DNA from: Haliclystus octoradiatus
Lineage: Eukaryota; Cnidaria; Staurozoa; Stauromedusae; Haliclystidae
Length of the DNA: 64,000 nucleotides
Assembly (NCBI GenBank): GCA_916610825.1
Contig: OU744451.1
Location: forward strand, 6,493,345 to 6,557,344
Reading direction: 5' to 3'
In this document: piece after piece, positions 12,567 to 23,643 of the stretch
How positions within the stretch are numbered: position 1 is the first letter of the stretch
Layout of the letters: every line of letters begins with the position of its first letter
The notes under the pieces: generated by a model
The model's database searches: none
The model's input: the letters and a program-made list of their open reading frames with translations, nothing else
What the model was told of the DNA's origin: nothing
Position numbers and translations under genes: made by a program

Positions 12567-13175
12567 TTACAGGAAATTTTTTGATATATTTCTTGTGAAA
12601 CATTGGGCATACATTTCAATCAAATCAATAAAATGTAGCTCAGGTGGGCGAAGTGAAAAAGCCATTGTTTCATCCAGACAGAAGTTCACAGAAAGATAGT
12701 CATTGAGCATTGCGATCTGAAAATTAAGGTGATAGAAATGTTTTGATAACATAAGGTCTGCTGTCGAAATGTTGCATGATGCTGCAGATGGTTAAAGTAT
12801 TACCTGCCCAGCGCTATGCTGTCTCTACTCAGGCAAAGAAGATCTTTTTGCAATGGCATTTTGCTAACCATGTTCATTGAAGGCAGAGGGAGGTGGTTGA
12901 TTGTTAAATTTTTTTAGATAGTAACATCTATCTTTAGGTAACGTGTTGACATGACAGAAATCGACGGTGAATTGGACAGAGTCCCAGTCTAACATGAACC
13001 AGAGCATTTCTGTGAGGCAAATATCCCGTTGCAGTGAGTGGTGTTGCTTAGCTGCAAAACGCCTGTGTAAGAAAATTAAAAAGTGATGAACTGAGTTGTA
13101 TGTTGTGTTTAATTGTTCTAGAAAATTAAGTCGGTTGACTCTTACCGATGATTTTCTATCTTATTGTGGTCCAAC
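12567..13175 (-). pseudogene. Helitron-like Rep gene, 3' exons (left of the Polinton)
   Basis: Minus-strand exons of the gene that the Polinton interrupts. The split exon runs from the target site to 13146 and ends at a good donor (GTAAG at 13145..13141). The next exon is 13062..12864, after an acceptor TTCTTACACAG. It stays in frame and reads coding-like, including LQRDICLTEMLWFMLDW and CHVNTLPKDRCYYLKK. A further exon follows acceptor TTTTCAG at 12719..12567 and contains AFSLRPPELHF. These stretches resemble the region downstream of the Rep domain in Helitron-like proteins. The upstream half lies at 30493..32330. Family assignment is moderate; coding across the Polinton insertion is strong. 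Confidence 0.55.
13170..13175 (+). repeat. Polinton target-site duplication, left copy (TCCAAC)
   Basis: The six bases immediately before the element start equal 30493..30498 immediately after its end. A 6-bp duplication is the diagnostic length for Polinton integrase. Confidence 0.95.
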
Positions 13176-13901
13176 AGTAGTGTTAAAAAGCCGTTTTCAG
13201 AACAATGGACCGCGTTCTAGAGGCCTGGAAATGAGTCAATAAGGTTGGGCTCTTCATTTCTAGGTCAAAATCGCTCCTTATTTGGTCATTCTGTGGACGA
13301 CATCATGCAGAGTTAAGGTTGGGCTGGCGTTGGGCTATGACGTAAGGTTGGGCTCGCATTGGGCTGTTACATTCTTTCTAGAGAGTTGGGGATAGTGTGT
13401 ATATATGTGTCACAAGTGTATCTGACCATTCCCCCGAAAACTAGGTCAAATTCGGCTGAGGCGCTCCAGCGTATAGATCAAATCCCCTTCAAGAGCACCG
13501 CCTTAATCACAAAGCCCCTTCAAAAGCACCGCGTTAATCACTAGCAGACGATGTGAAAAGTGTATTTAAACTTCTTCATGAGACGAGCATAGCATGCCCT
13601 TTTCCCCTTGCCTGGGGCTATGACGTAAGGTTGGGCTCGCGTTGGGCTGTTACCTTATTGTTTTAGACAGTGCTGGGCTATTGGGCATTTTCTAAAACAC
13701 CTCAAGCGAACTGGGCTGCTTCAAACGCACCGCATCGGTTGGGCTATGACGTGAGGTTGGGCTCGCATTGGGCTGTTACCTTATTGTTTTAGAAAACGCT
13801 GGGCTATTGGGCATTTTCTAAAACACTATTTTCTCAAATTGAACTGGGCTATTTCAAGAACACCGACATCACGTGACTAGCACCCTGTTTACTATAAAAC
13901 A
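13176..13901 (+). repeat. Polinton left terminal inverted repeat
   Basis: Base x here pairs with base 43668-x on the right without gaps over 726 bp, with very few mismatches (for example near 13855 and 13883). Inside are short sub-repeats: a GGTTGGGCTCGC(A/G)TTGGGCTGTTAC word occurs three times, and a GGGCTATTGGGCATTTTCTAAAACA word occurs twice. The 61-codon frame at 13359..13544 reappears identically in the other repeat and is not a gene. The repeat is the expected protein-primed replication origin. It ends about 80 bp before the start codon of the left gene. Confidence 0.95.
13893..13899 (+). promoter_or_regulatory. TATA box of the left terminal gene (mirrored)
   Basis: TATAAAA lies at the inner edge of the left TIR, 92 bp before the ATG at 13985. 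The same box occurs in mirror position at 29769..29775 before the right gene. Because it is within the repeat, both end genes should share a promoter. The role is inferred. Confidence 0.5.
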
Positions 13902-13984
13902 ACGTTGAAAATGCATTCTATTTGAAATACTTGACAGTTTTTCTATTCGAAGTACTTGTTAGTTTTACTATTCAATTAAACAAG

Positions 13985-14860
13985 ATGGATTTAGCATTGA
14001 TCGATAATCATACACCTTTCACCATGGCAGAGACTAAAAGTCTCGAAGCGTACATGGATATCCCAGAATCACAAGAGGTGATCTGGACTGAACTTGATGA
14101 CGCACCAATTCATATCAAAGAGAAAGATGCAAGTAGATTATCAAATGGGGACCTGAAAACGACTAAAGAAGACAATGACGATGATGTTTCGATTGTGGAG
14201 GTGGTTGAGCCTCTTGAAAAGAAAATCAAAGTACAACGTCGCCAACCTAGCAAAAGTGGTAAAAATGACGTAGATGCATGCAAGTACTTAAGAAAGAAGG
14301 CAATGTCTAACAACTACTACGAAAAAATGATACTGAAGATGAGTACTCCAGCTGTAGCGAAAAAACGAGTTACATTGACCACGCCTAATGATACCAGCAA
14401 AATGGACCAAGAACAATTTAAATCTATCAAACTTCGTTTCAAACATGTCTCTGAGGAAGAACGTTTCATGCAAAAGCTAAGAGAGCATGGAACCGAGAGA
14501 TTGGTGCTTCAATCTAGAGCCTTCGTGGATCCTAATGATTCTAACAATGTTTACATATTAATGAGTCAATTGATAAAATATCAAGACGAGGCTGATATCA
14601 AAGGCAAGAAGAAAAAAGTGAGAGAAGGTCATGGGCGTGTTCTTATCAACTCGGACAATTTGGACGAGTTTATCAATGTTCTTAAAGGTATACAAACATC
14701 TTGTTCCAAATATAAGGAGCAATTGAGAAATCTCAAATTAACGAATAATGGCGATTCACAAACTATTACCACTACAGTTCAGAGTGACAATGAATCTGCT
14801 AGAAAAAGAAAGCTAGATGTTAAAGTAGAAAATAGTAACTCACAGACACCTTTTATTTAA
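13985..14860 (+). CDS. Polinton left-end protein, unknown function, basic/acidic
   Basis: A 291-residue protein reading inward from the left TIR. I chose the ATG at 13985 because the sequence around it (AATTAAACAAGATGGA) mirrors the start of the right-end gene; an upstream TTG start is unlikely. Residues ~70-95 hold an acidic run (DNDDDVSIVEVVEP) followed by a basic cluster, KKIKVQRRQ. Another basic cluster, ARKRKLDVK, lies near the C-terminus, so a nuclear protein is plausible. The C-terminal half (~150-255) is predicted beta-rich. It ends in a G-rich strand plus helix, GRVLINSDNLDEFINVL, which reminds me of PC4/Whirly/PUR-type single-stranded-DNA-binding folds. That is inference only; no family is recognised with certainty. 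Confidence 0.8.
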   Translation: MDLALIDNHTPFTMAETKSLEAYMDIPESQEVIWTELDDAPIHIKEKDASRLSNGDLKTTKEDNDDDVSIVEVVEPLEKKIKVQRRQPSKSGKNDVDACKYLRKKAMSNNYYEKMILKMSTPAVAKKRVTLTTPNDTSKMDQEQFKSIKLRFKHVSEEERFMQKLREHGTERLVLQSRAFVDPNDSNNVYILMSQLIKYQDEADIKGKKKKVREGHGRVLINSDNLDEFINVLKGIQTSCSKYKEQLRNLKLTNNGDSQTITTTVQSDNESARKRKLDVKVENSNSQTPFI

Positions 14861-15043
14861 ACATGAATGTCATTTATTTCGAAACTTCAATTGTGAAAAG
14901 TATTACGAATGCAATGTATCTATCACTGTTAGTTGATTATGAGAAGAAGAAGAAAAAGATTTATTTGAAATCAAAAATCTATTGCATTATTAATTTTCCC
15001 TCTATATAATTACAGTGTTTCTTATATCATAGTATTACCCCTA

Positions 15044-18000
15044 TTAGTTATGAGGAATAGAATAATGTCCAAAGGGTAGTGTAGAGTAACCATCCTCTAG
15101 CAGATAACGCTTATCATCATATGCTGACAAGGCTTTCTTATTAATAACAACTGTATACAGATGATGATCATAGGCTCTGATCTGCGTCATTGAGCGCATA
15201 AGTGTTACCCCATTGAAGAGACAGTCTTTGTAATGATCAAAGTTCATTGTCTTTTTAACGGTGCTCCTCTTGATACCTTTGGCACGTTTGACGTCTTTTC
15301 CCTGACTTTGATACGAGTACATTTTCGATCGAAGCCCGACAAAAGCTTCCATACACTCTCCATTCAGTTCATCTTTCATGTAGCCCACCACTTTTTTATT
15401 CAGTGGAGAATAACAGGGATGATCTCGAGGATAGCCACTGAAGTCAAACCAATCACTTGCACCTTGAATATCTCGATACAAATTCTCAGTTTGAATTACA
15501 TAGGCCAAACTATCAGTGTCCGTAAATAATACCTTTGATTGGTTTCCAGGGTAACGCTGTTTCATATAATTGTAGTGGAAATCAATCATCAACCACTTGG
15601 ACAAATCCAATACACAGAAACCGGCATAGATGGGTCGATCCAATACAATCTCAGGAAACGATCGCTCAACTGCACACAAGTTTTCATGGAATATCTTGCA
15701 TGACTTGAAGATGGGTTGTGCAGCAAACTTTTTCATGGATTTGGCATTATCAACCAATGTAACACTACGACGTCCGCGTAAATTTTCCAATAACTATAAG
15801 AATGAAAAAATAAACAACTCAATTATTATCAAAATCCTCAAGAATTTTTGCAGTTGATGTTGGTGAAACGTTCACACAGGCAGGTCAGAAAAAAATGGTC
15901 CGTCACCTCTGTAGTAGCCACCTGTACAGAACGACTATTCCTTTTCAAAACCTGCGATACCGGTCATCATCTAGCCTTTCCTAGTATTATGATATTTCTA
16001 GTTTTATAAACGGTGTAATGACATGATGAAAATTTACCTTGCCATAGACACTGTTATTGAACAGCTTGTACAACGTTTTGGAGAATTCATCAGTCGCTTG
16101 TGCTCGTTTCTGCGTGTTGAAATCAATGTACTGCTTTAGCCAAGGTCTTTGTTTGAAAGTAAGTACACGGTGAACTTTCTTCAACACCATACCCAACTCA
16201 AGAAAGAGGGTCAAGTTACGGTAATGAACCACATACTTTTCCTTATCTCTCAAGTTAGGAATGAGCTTTGGACCTGAATCTGCAATCTTCCCATCATACA
16301 ATTGTGACGTTCCCCCTGTCATGATGTACAATTCTTTCTGGTAGGGTGATAACATGGAAGATTCAACCATCATACGTTCTGGAGCTAAAGGGAAATCAGC
16401 ATGACTGTCATGGATATCATGTGGATATTCCAAATCACATTCGAGAATATAACCATCATCACTGTCTTTGGCAATTTGCGAGACATCCAAATTGTTTATT
16501 TCTGATTCATCTAACCATCGAAAACCACCTGTAGGCAACGATTGTGACATTTCCCAACCATATAGATTGCTGGAATAGAAAAACACAATTTAAAATCAGA
16601 CAACAATTTTACATACACATCAAACTTCCATTGATATTTCAAAACTTACTTTGCATCGAGATAGACCAGAAATGCATTCGGCATGTCAGAGTTGTAATCA
16701 TCAGTCCCCGGTATGTTTGATTTGGCGTAGCGATGATTGATCGATGACACTCCACCTCTTACACTCTGTTCGATGAATTGGTATTGATCAATATCAGTTA
16801 ACAAATCCAATTCAACATTTGTCATTTTCAGAGCGGCACTCCAAGATAGGCCAGGGGATGAATAGAACTGTGCTGGGTCGAGATGAAAATCGACCAGACA
16901 CTTGTTGCGGAATGCTTCAAACACGTCAGCCAAAAGTAGTACATCAGTACACAGATAGAAGTCATGATAATCGCCTAAATTCACCATGTTAAATTCGTCA
17001 AAGACTTTCTGGGCGTGAATATAGTCTTCCGGTGTGATGTCTTCATCTGTCAACGAACTATAGAAAGCTTGACGTTGTGGTAGTGACGTTTCATCGAATC
17101 GATCCCAGGAATCCATGTACTCATAAGGATAGACACCTTTACGCTTGACGAGTGACAGACGCTCATTCAAATTGACAGGCGAATTCTTCCCCAAGTGAGT
17201 ACGAGTGACTGTCAACTGTGAATCATTGAGATTGCTGACCAGTGTACCAAGACTCGCATTAAGAAATTGCAGGGAGTCAATGAAACGTACACCACCAACC
17301 GTAAACGAGACATACTTTTCCATGGTGTTTGGAATACAATGTATTTGCTTACCAGCATGTCGTTCTTTGAAAGCGGACAAGATGTGATGTGCATCATACC
17401 CTCGTAAATTATGCATGACACACGGTATAGGAATACGATCCGCATTGACACGATAATTTAGGTTGCAACCACTGTGAGCAGCACCACGATATTCACCCGT
17501 CAAATGGTTGTGATCTTTCACCTTTAAATGACTGTCATGTTGCACACCAGAAACAAAACCTCCTTTTTCACAAATGTGACACAGGTCAGCTTGCTCGTAG
17601 GCCATTTCCTCTTCAGTAGACATCACAATAGGGACAACGCTTCTGAGTTTCTCACGCAACTGCCAACTTTTTTCAAGAACATAGTCCAAGAACTTTTCCA
17701 TAGCATTTTCACCACGATAGATGTAGGGAGTCTCATCGAATTCAGGTTGACTACTCTTGACCAAGACGCCAAAACCACAAGCGACGTGATTCTGAGTGAC
17801 TGTAGTAGATGATCTGCTAGGGTTAGGTTGACAGGTAGTCTGCTTCATTAACAAGGCCTCCGTGTCCGCATACATTACAAAGGGTAAATGCACCTGTTTC
17901 TGGGTGTTCCTGAAGAAAACTTTGTCTTTCTTGTGACGATCATCTTTCTCTGGAAGTCTGACACATTGTGCTCCTGTATGCTTACATTTTTCCATATGTG

Positions 18001-20022
18001 CATCTCGAACTCGAGCACTCCCAAAACTCTGTAGACAATAATCACAGAAATCTTTGTGATGATGACGTTTACTTAGCTGAGAGCCAAGTAGAGCACTCAT
18101 ATTTTTGACACATGCATAATGTGATCTGGGTGTAGCTTCCACATCATCACCATCATTTTCATCAGTCCAGAACAATAGATTGACATGTCTGGTATATCGT
18201 CTTTTCTCAGAAATGCGAAGTGGAATGACAATACTCTTTGGTTAACCTCTGGCAGACTCTTCCATGACGAAACTGAACACATGAACACTGATATCATTCA
18301 TGCGTTCAAATTGACCAATGTCTTTGAGTGCCATTGGAAAATGTAATCCATCCAGCTTCAATAGATGCGTTAGATGTTCATAATGACTGAGACGATGTGC
18401 ATTGACAGGTATATTAAGCAAACTAGCCAGTACTGCCCAGACAAAACATTTTTCATCATTGTTCTGCACGTTAACCATGGCACGCTTAGCCATTAAATCA
18501 GCAGGAAGAGGTAGATAAGACGAGGCTCGAAGAGGATCGTAGGTGACTACATTTAAATCCAGATGATTGAAATAATCAATAATCCACGATGAACCATTCT
18601 GCTCGAATCCTTCTAGTTTGTTCAAAAGCTGATTGTAAGCCATGTCCATCATAGATTGTAGATAGATGGTGTTGTCATCATCGTTGGGAAGAAACCGAAA
18701 GATTTCCGTATTGAATATGACAGGTGGATCGGTCTTTTCAGTCTCATCTGTGAATTTCTTGAAGACGGTAGATAACGTCATAAAGAATTTGATACCGTGA
18801 CGGAGATCTGACTGGGTTTTGATGACAGGTTCTTGCATACTGATGACATCTTTCAAACGTTTTAGAAGATTCTTGTGGTGAATGTCTTCAAATGTCTTTC
18901 TGTACAAAGAAACTGTTTGATTAAGAGATTGTCTAATCAATATAGGAGGATCACTCAATTCTGTTGTTAACGCTGGAAGGGGTGCGTCATCATCATCATC
19001 ATCAACATTATCACCAGACATGTCATTTCCACCACGTTGTTGTATCAGACTATTGTCGATCAAAGCAGGACAACCGGATTGGATATGCATAGCCAGATGG
19101 AGCTTTCGTTGATATGTCTTAAAACAATGCTGGCAGGTGTAAGGGTGAGTGATGTCATGAGCTTGACAGTGCGAATGCCATTGCTCTCGACACACAAACC
19201 AGATGTCACACTTGTCACAGTGATACTGTCCATCGTGATCTATCGCAATCTGAGCATCTTTGTAATTCAATGAAGTAGACGACGACGTATCAGCAGGTGG
19301 GTACTGACGAAACAACGATTGCAATGTGGCGTCAACATCAAAGTCAGTAGTTGATTTGACCTGAAGGATAAACCGCAGAAGTAATTAGACATAAATGGAA
19401 CTGTACATATCATCAACAGATTGGAGAAACACATCATCTGTTAAAAACAAAACAACAAAAATATGTAAGGTGTGCAACTTACATTATCAACTTCTTCTAT
19501 CACAGCAGGCACATCATCTACCCAATCCATCACATTGTCTTGATTAATCTCTTCACTGTTGACCGGTGGCATTACCATGTTGGCATCCTTGTGAGCCTCG
19601 GTATTTTCATGGTCTGGCCAAGGGCAGTCTTGCAACAAGTCATACAAATCCATTTCAGTAACGTCATTGTTAACATCATCATCATCATCCTTATCAACAT
19701 GACCATCAGCCAGGGGTGGGGATGGATGTGGTGGTGTTGGTTGAGTACAATCTTGCAATAAGTAGAACAAGTCGACATCATCATCATCATCATCTCTAAT
19801 CGCATTCTGTGATGCAGTAACAACAGCTGCTTGACGCAGAACCTTGCCGAGATTGTGAACTCGTCGTCGATGGCAAATGAGGTTGTTTCTATGCTTGAAG
19901 GTCCTTCCACATATCTCACAACTTTCTGCATAGACATCTCCATGAGTGGTCATGTGACGCTTCATTCGATAATTGGTGGTGAATGATTTTCCACAAATTT
20001 GACAAGGAGATGGTGGAGCCAT
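15044..20022 (-). pseudogene. Protein-primed DNA polymerase B, 4 exons, in-frame TAA
   Basis: Exons on the minus strand: 20022..19483, 19360..16650, 16569..16038, 15793..15044, with GT-AG introns of 122, 80 and 244 bp; 1510 codons. Exon 1 has two C2H2 fingers (CQICGKSF.., CEICGRTF..) and acidic repeats (DLFYLLQDC, DLYDLLQDC). Exon 2 adds two more fingers, an IQQRGGN site, Exo I YADTEA (~679), a Cys-His DHNHLTG segment, Exo II NLRGYD and Exo III CTDVLLLAD. Motif A DANNLYGW (~1082) is completed only by splicing; motif B KLFNNSVYGK (~1252-1261) ends exactly at an intron; motif C is TDTDSL (~1353). The polymerase copies the element from a protein primer at the TIR. TAA at 18242..18244 (codon 553) lies between two same-frame coding blocks, so the copy is disrupted unless this is an assembly error. 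Confidence 0.93.
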
Positions 20023-20304
20023 TTTCAAAATTCAAGGATGCACTCACTGTATGAAAGTCAGGACGTTGAATGATTGTAATGTCTGAAATGAAACATTTTT
20101 ATATGCAATGGATCACAGTTGGAAAGTTGGTGAAACATTTTACATTCAATTAATCACAGTTGGATAGTTGGGCTGGTGTGACATTCCATTCATTGTTTTA
20201 AATCATGCTTGAACGAAACAACGAAATTAGTATAAGTAGATTCAATTATAAATGTGTAAGTGACCTTCTTAGAAACGATCAGTTACGTCACTACATCATC
20301 CGAA
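20023..20304. promoter_or_regulatory. Divergent promoter region between polymerase and ATPase
   Basis: This 282-bp gap separates the outward-pointing start codons of the polymerase (minus) and ATPase (plus). It contains a direct repeat, ATCACAGTTGGA(A/T)AGTTGG, near 20111 and 20154, and a TATATG-like word near 20100. No other gene fits. A shared bidirectional promoter is inferred from the geometry. Confidence 0.45.
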
Positions 20305-20996
20305 ATGGAGTCCATAGACATGCGCATGATTCATCCATTTTCTTTGCTCACAAGTGGAAGTTCTCAGAGTGGAAAATCAACATTCATTCTACGCTTACTA
20401 GCTCACATGGATGAAATGATAACCCCCAGAATTCAACAAGTCATCTGGTGTTATGCTAAACATCAATCAGAAGTGTATGCGAAACTTAAAGCACTCAACA
20501 TTCCCGTTCAATACATTGAAGGAATTCCCGAGGATCTGGAATCTCGATCTGATGTTGAGACGAATGCTCTTATTATTTTGGATGACTTTATGGATCAGGC
20601 TTCTAATGCCATAATATCAGCTTTATTTTTCAAGGGTCGTCATGACAACAACAGCGTTGTATTCAACACACAAAATCTATTCCACAAAGATCAACGGGAG
20701 ATATCACTTAATGCTAGCTACATGACAGTATTCAAGAATCCACGAGACTCTTCTCAATCACTCATTTGGCCAAGCAGGTGAGTCCTGGTAATGTGAAATT
20801 TCTTCAATCAGCTTACGAAGATGCCGTTCGACAACCTCACTCTTATCTTTTTCTCGACTTGAAGCCGACTACCATTGAAGATTACCGCTACCGAGCTAGA
20901 ATACTACCAGACGAACAACCGCAATACATCTACATACCTTCCAACGAAACTCCTTCCACCAAGTTCAACCGCAAAAGGATGGATGAGAGATTGTAG
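20305..20996 (+). pseudogene. FtsK/A32-type genome-packaging ATPase, frameshifted
   Basis: The start is the first ATG (20305) that leads into the conserved HPFSLL strand. Walker A is GSSQSGKST, Walker B is ALIILDDFMD, and the sensor-like FNTQNLFHK follows. After FKNPRDSSQ, near 20757, the frame changes and the conserved LAKQVSPGNVKFLQSAY and YLFLDLKP parts continue in another frame to 20996. One missing base in an A-run explains this. The family (about 230 residues) pumps DNA into capsids. The gene opens the plus-strand morphogenesis cluster. An intron is an unlikely alternative because both sides of the shift are conserved and contiguous. Confidence 0.92.
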
Positions 20997-21104
20997 TCAA
21001 CAATACCATCACCTAGAAATGGAAAGGCAAGCATTACAAAAGATTCAAAACAACAAGTTTCACATCAGTTGGACATGAACAGTCACTGAGTACGGCAGAA
21101 GATC

Positions 21105-21422
21105 ATGACGAAGCGGTTACAGAGGAATCTACCCTTGCTGAAAGCGTTAAAAGATTGCAAGTGCGCTGATCAAGTAAAAGTGTTGAAAACAGCCAAACCT
21201 GATCTGATACACTCCATCTGTGATATTGTATTGAACGTGTTGAAAGGACGTGTTCCAATCTCATCCCAATTAAAGCGAAAATTAGCTTCTAAAAAGACTG
21301 TACTACGTAAACTATCACAACCTAAACGAAGTGTGAAAAGTCGAAGGACACTATTGGTTAATCAACGAGGAGGGTTTCTTTCTGCTTTACTCGGTGCATT
21401 GGCCAGTCTCATTCTCAAGTGA
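21105..21422 (+). CDS. Small basic conserved Polinton protein with QRGG site
   Basis: A 105-residue, very basic protein. Its N-terminal helix region (LPLLKALKDCKCADQVKVL) and the middle segment SICDIVLNVLKGRVPIS are shared by many Polintons. After a Lys/Arg-rich linker comes NQRGGF, followed by the hydrophobic tail LSALLGALASLILK. The tail could insert in a membrane or bind the capsid after cleavage, by analogy with adenovirus pVI-like proteins; this is inference. QRGG matches an adenain-type cleavage consensus. The stop is nine bases before the next gene's ATG, a virus-like spacing. Function is not established. Confidence 0.85.
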   Translation: MTKRLQRNLPLLKALKDCKCADQVKVLKTAKPDLIHSICDIVLNVLKGRVPISSQLKRKLASKKTVLRKLSQPKRSVKSRRTLLVNQRGGFLSALLGALASLILK

Positions 21423-21431
21423 ATTATCAAG

Positions 21432-22274
21432 ATGAGCAATCATTATAGAAAACACGTGGTGTTGACGTCTGATGCTTATGAGGGAATGCTTCGTCAGCTA
21501 ACATCACTTAAATCCAATGTGAACCCTACCCTACAACCAGAGAAAGCAGCCATGGTAAAGGCTGAACATGAAATGGATGACACCTTGACTAGGACTGACA
21601 TTCCTAACGATGAAAAAGTCAAAATGTTCACTGAAGAGCTGGCAGAATTTCAAAAACGACGTCAAACAGTGATGAAACCTAAAGATGTTAATGTTGTCCA
21701 CAAGCGTGTTGTACAGGAACATAATCCTGACGATGATGACACTTTGGCGGTTGTTTCACCCCCTAATGCTGTCAAGCAATCATCTGTTGAGAAGACAAAT
21801 TCAAATCAGCGCGACGCTGTTGAGCAGAGAACGTTAGCCATGCTACCTAAAACAGCCAAGTCACAAGCCAAGATGTTGCTGCAGATGATCAAAGCTAATC
21901 CTGATGTCAGTGGATGGAATAGCAAAGGTGAATTGCTATTCAAGAATCGCATCGTTGAAGGCTCCAATATTAGTGATCTCGTAAACAGCACTTTCCGCAC
22001 TCGCAAAACTAAAGATAGCAACTTACCGGACGTTCATACGGCTGTGTTTTCCAAGTTATTAGCTCAACTGAATGTTCCCATGCAATGGATAAAGAATCCC
22101 ACTCAGTTAGAGACAATGCAAATGTATAAGAAAACTGAAAGCAAAGCAAAGAAAGGAGGTGGTAAAGCAACACGAAAATTATCATCATCACCCTTATTTC
22201 GAAGTACACCTTTTAAAGAGAAGAACAAATCATGGCTATCTTCAACAGCTAATAAATCCTTCTCATTAGAGTGA
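21432..22274 (+). CDS. Conserved Polinton protein of unknown function (280 aa)
   Basis: A 280-residue ORF starting ATGAGCAATCATTATAG directly after the preceding gene. The N-terminal third is helical and charged, the middle (~95-125) is acidic, and the conserved block is ~140-185: LPKTAKSQAKMLLQMIK, then WNSKGELLFKN and IVEGSNISDLV. I recognise this block as recurring in Polintons of many animals at this map position. The tail is Lys/Ser-rich (ESKAKKGGGKATRK), as in DNA- or capsid-binding proteins. No enzymatic motif is visible; a structural or packaging role is only a guess. Confidence 0.85.
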   Translation: MSNHYRKHVVLTSDAYEGMLRQLTSLKSNVNPTLQPEKAAMVKAEHEMDDTLTRTDIPNDEKVKMFTEELAEFQKRRQTVMKPKDVNVVHKRVVQEHNPDDDDTLAVVSPPNAVKQSSVEKTNSNQRDAVEQRTLAMLPKTAKSQAKMLLQMIKANPDVSGWNSKGELLFKNRIVEGSNISDLVNSTFRTRKTKDSNLPDVHTAVFSKLLAQLNVPMQWIKNPTQLETMQMYKKTESKAKKGGGKATRKLSSSPLFRSTPFKEKNKSWLSSTANKSFSLE

Positions 22275-22341
22275 TCACTTGATATAAGTATTCGTTTTAG
22301 GAGAATTGTATTAGTTATTTGTAACCTCTTGTTATGGAAGC

Positions 22342-23643
22342 ATGTCTGTTAATGTGGATGCAAAAGATATCTTCAAAAAGGTACGCTGTCTATTGATTTG
22401 CTGTAGTTCAGACGTTGATTTTACAAAAGGGGAAGTAGACGGTCCATCAAAAGACCCCACTTGCTTAGAGGTAGAGGAAGAGCAGGAGGGGCTTGCCCCA
22501 CGTGAAGCTTCCACTACATTATCAACTCGACTGACGTCTAGCACAATGTCAGAGAGTGAGAATGAGATAGCCAATACTTTGCAATCACTATACTATTCGT
22601 TAGATAGTCCAGCCTCATTCTCGGGGCAAACGCGACTGTACAAAGAAGCAAGAAAACAACTGCCCGATGTCAAACAAGCTGACGTGCGAGAATGGTTGAA
22701 GGAGCAATTAACCTACACTCGTCATAGACCAGCACGCATCAATTTCAAAACGAGACAAGTGATGGTGTACGATATGGATCAGCAATGGTGTATGGATTTA
22801 GTGTTTCTACCCAAATTAGCCAAGGTTAATCGTGGTTATAAATACCTGCTGACGTGCATTGATGTTCTCTCCAAGTTCCTGTGGGTTGTTCCTCTGAAAA
22901 CAAAGACTGGGGCAGAGCTCACCAAAGCCTTCAACACTATCCTGCTATCTGGACGTCAACCTAGAACGATTCAAGTGGACAGAGGGACAGAATTTTACAA
23001 TAGCACTTTTCAACGCTTACTTGCGAGAAAAAAGATTAAAATGTTTTCCACAAACAGTGAACGAAAGGCTACTGTGGTGGAATGTGTCAATCGCACCTTT
23101 AAACAACTCATGTTTACCTACTTCACCTATAAGAACACTAGGAAATACATTGATGTACTTCCACAATTGGTTTCCAGATACAATCGAGGCTATCATCGAT
23201 CCATCCAAATGAGACCAGAAGATGTCAATGCTGAAACTCAGACCTTGGCTTGGATGAATTTGTATGGTAAGAAGAGTAAGAAACAAACAAACAAACCAAA
23301 ACTTAAAGTGGGGGATAAAGTACGAATAAGTCACAATAGAACTACTTTCAGAAAAGGATTCCTAGCACGATGGACGGCTGAGATATTCAAAGTGACCCAT
23401 GTTATCACTGGACATGGCAATGACGTCACTGTCTATCGCTTAGAAGATCTCCAAAATGAGTCTATAACAGGCACTTTTTACGAGCATGAACTTCAGTCTG
23501 TCCATGAAGCTTCGACATCGCGGATCGATAAAATATTGAAAAAGAAGAAAGTCAACAATCAACTACTCTATTTTGTGCGTTGGGAAGGCTACCCTGATTC
23601 TTTCAACTCGTGGATACCTGCCAGTGACGTGACAACAATATGA
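22342..23643 (+). CDS. Retroviral-type (RVE/DDE) integrase with chromodomain
   Basis: 433 residues. An acidic N-terminal extension (~1-75) precedes the integrase core. The catalytic triad is visible: Asp in WCMDLVF (~150), Asp in IQVDRGTEF (~214) and Glu in VVECVNRTF (~250). An SH3-like region (KLKVGDKVRISH, ~325) follows, and a chromodomain closes the protein (~393-430: SRIDKILKKKK, YFVRWEGYPDSFNSWIPASD). The enzyme cuts and joins element ends and leaves the 6-bp duplication seen here. The chromodomain may target modified histones. The frame is intact. Its stop overlaps the next start as ATGA. Confidence 0.96.
   Translation: MSVNVDAKDIFKKVRCLLICCSSDVDFTKGEVDGPSKDPTCLEVEEEQEGLAPREASTTLSTRLTSSTMSESENEIANTLQSLYYSLDSPASFSGQTRLYKEARKQLPDVKQADVREWLKEQLTYTRHRPARINFKTRQVMVYDMDQQWCMDLVFLPKLAKVNRGYKYLLTCIDVLSKFLWVVPLKTKTGAELTKAFNTILLSGRQPRTIQVDRGTEFYNSTFQRLLARKKIKMFSTNSERKATVVECVNRTFKQLMFTYFTYKNTRKYIDVLPQLVSRYNRGYHRSIQMRPEDVNAETQTLAWMNLYGKKSKKQTNKPKLKVGDKVRISHNRTTFRKGFLARWTAEIFKVTHVITGHGNDVTVYRLEDLQNESITGTFYEHELQSVHEASTSRIDKILKKKKVNNQLLYFVRWEGYPDSFNSWIPASDVTTI

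Noticed and set aside
13359-13544. 61-codon ORF in the left TIR, identical to one at 30124..30309
   Set aside because: Identity follows from the inverted repeat itself. The frame has no domain and overlaps repeated non-coding words.
19361-19482. Possible microexon after TTTTTAACAG inside the first polymerase intron
   Set aside because: Direct joining of 19483 to 19360 is phase 0 and keeps the frame. Including the microexon gives frames that do not match the acidic style of the region or introduces a stop.
20205-20414. Overlapping ORF at the ATPase start
   Set aside because: It lies in another frame over the Walker A region and has no family resemblance.
22332-22574. Minus-strand ORF opposite the integrase N-terminus
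   Set aside because: It is the shadow of the acidic N-terminal extension of the integrase.
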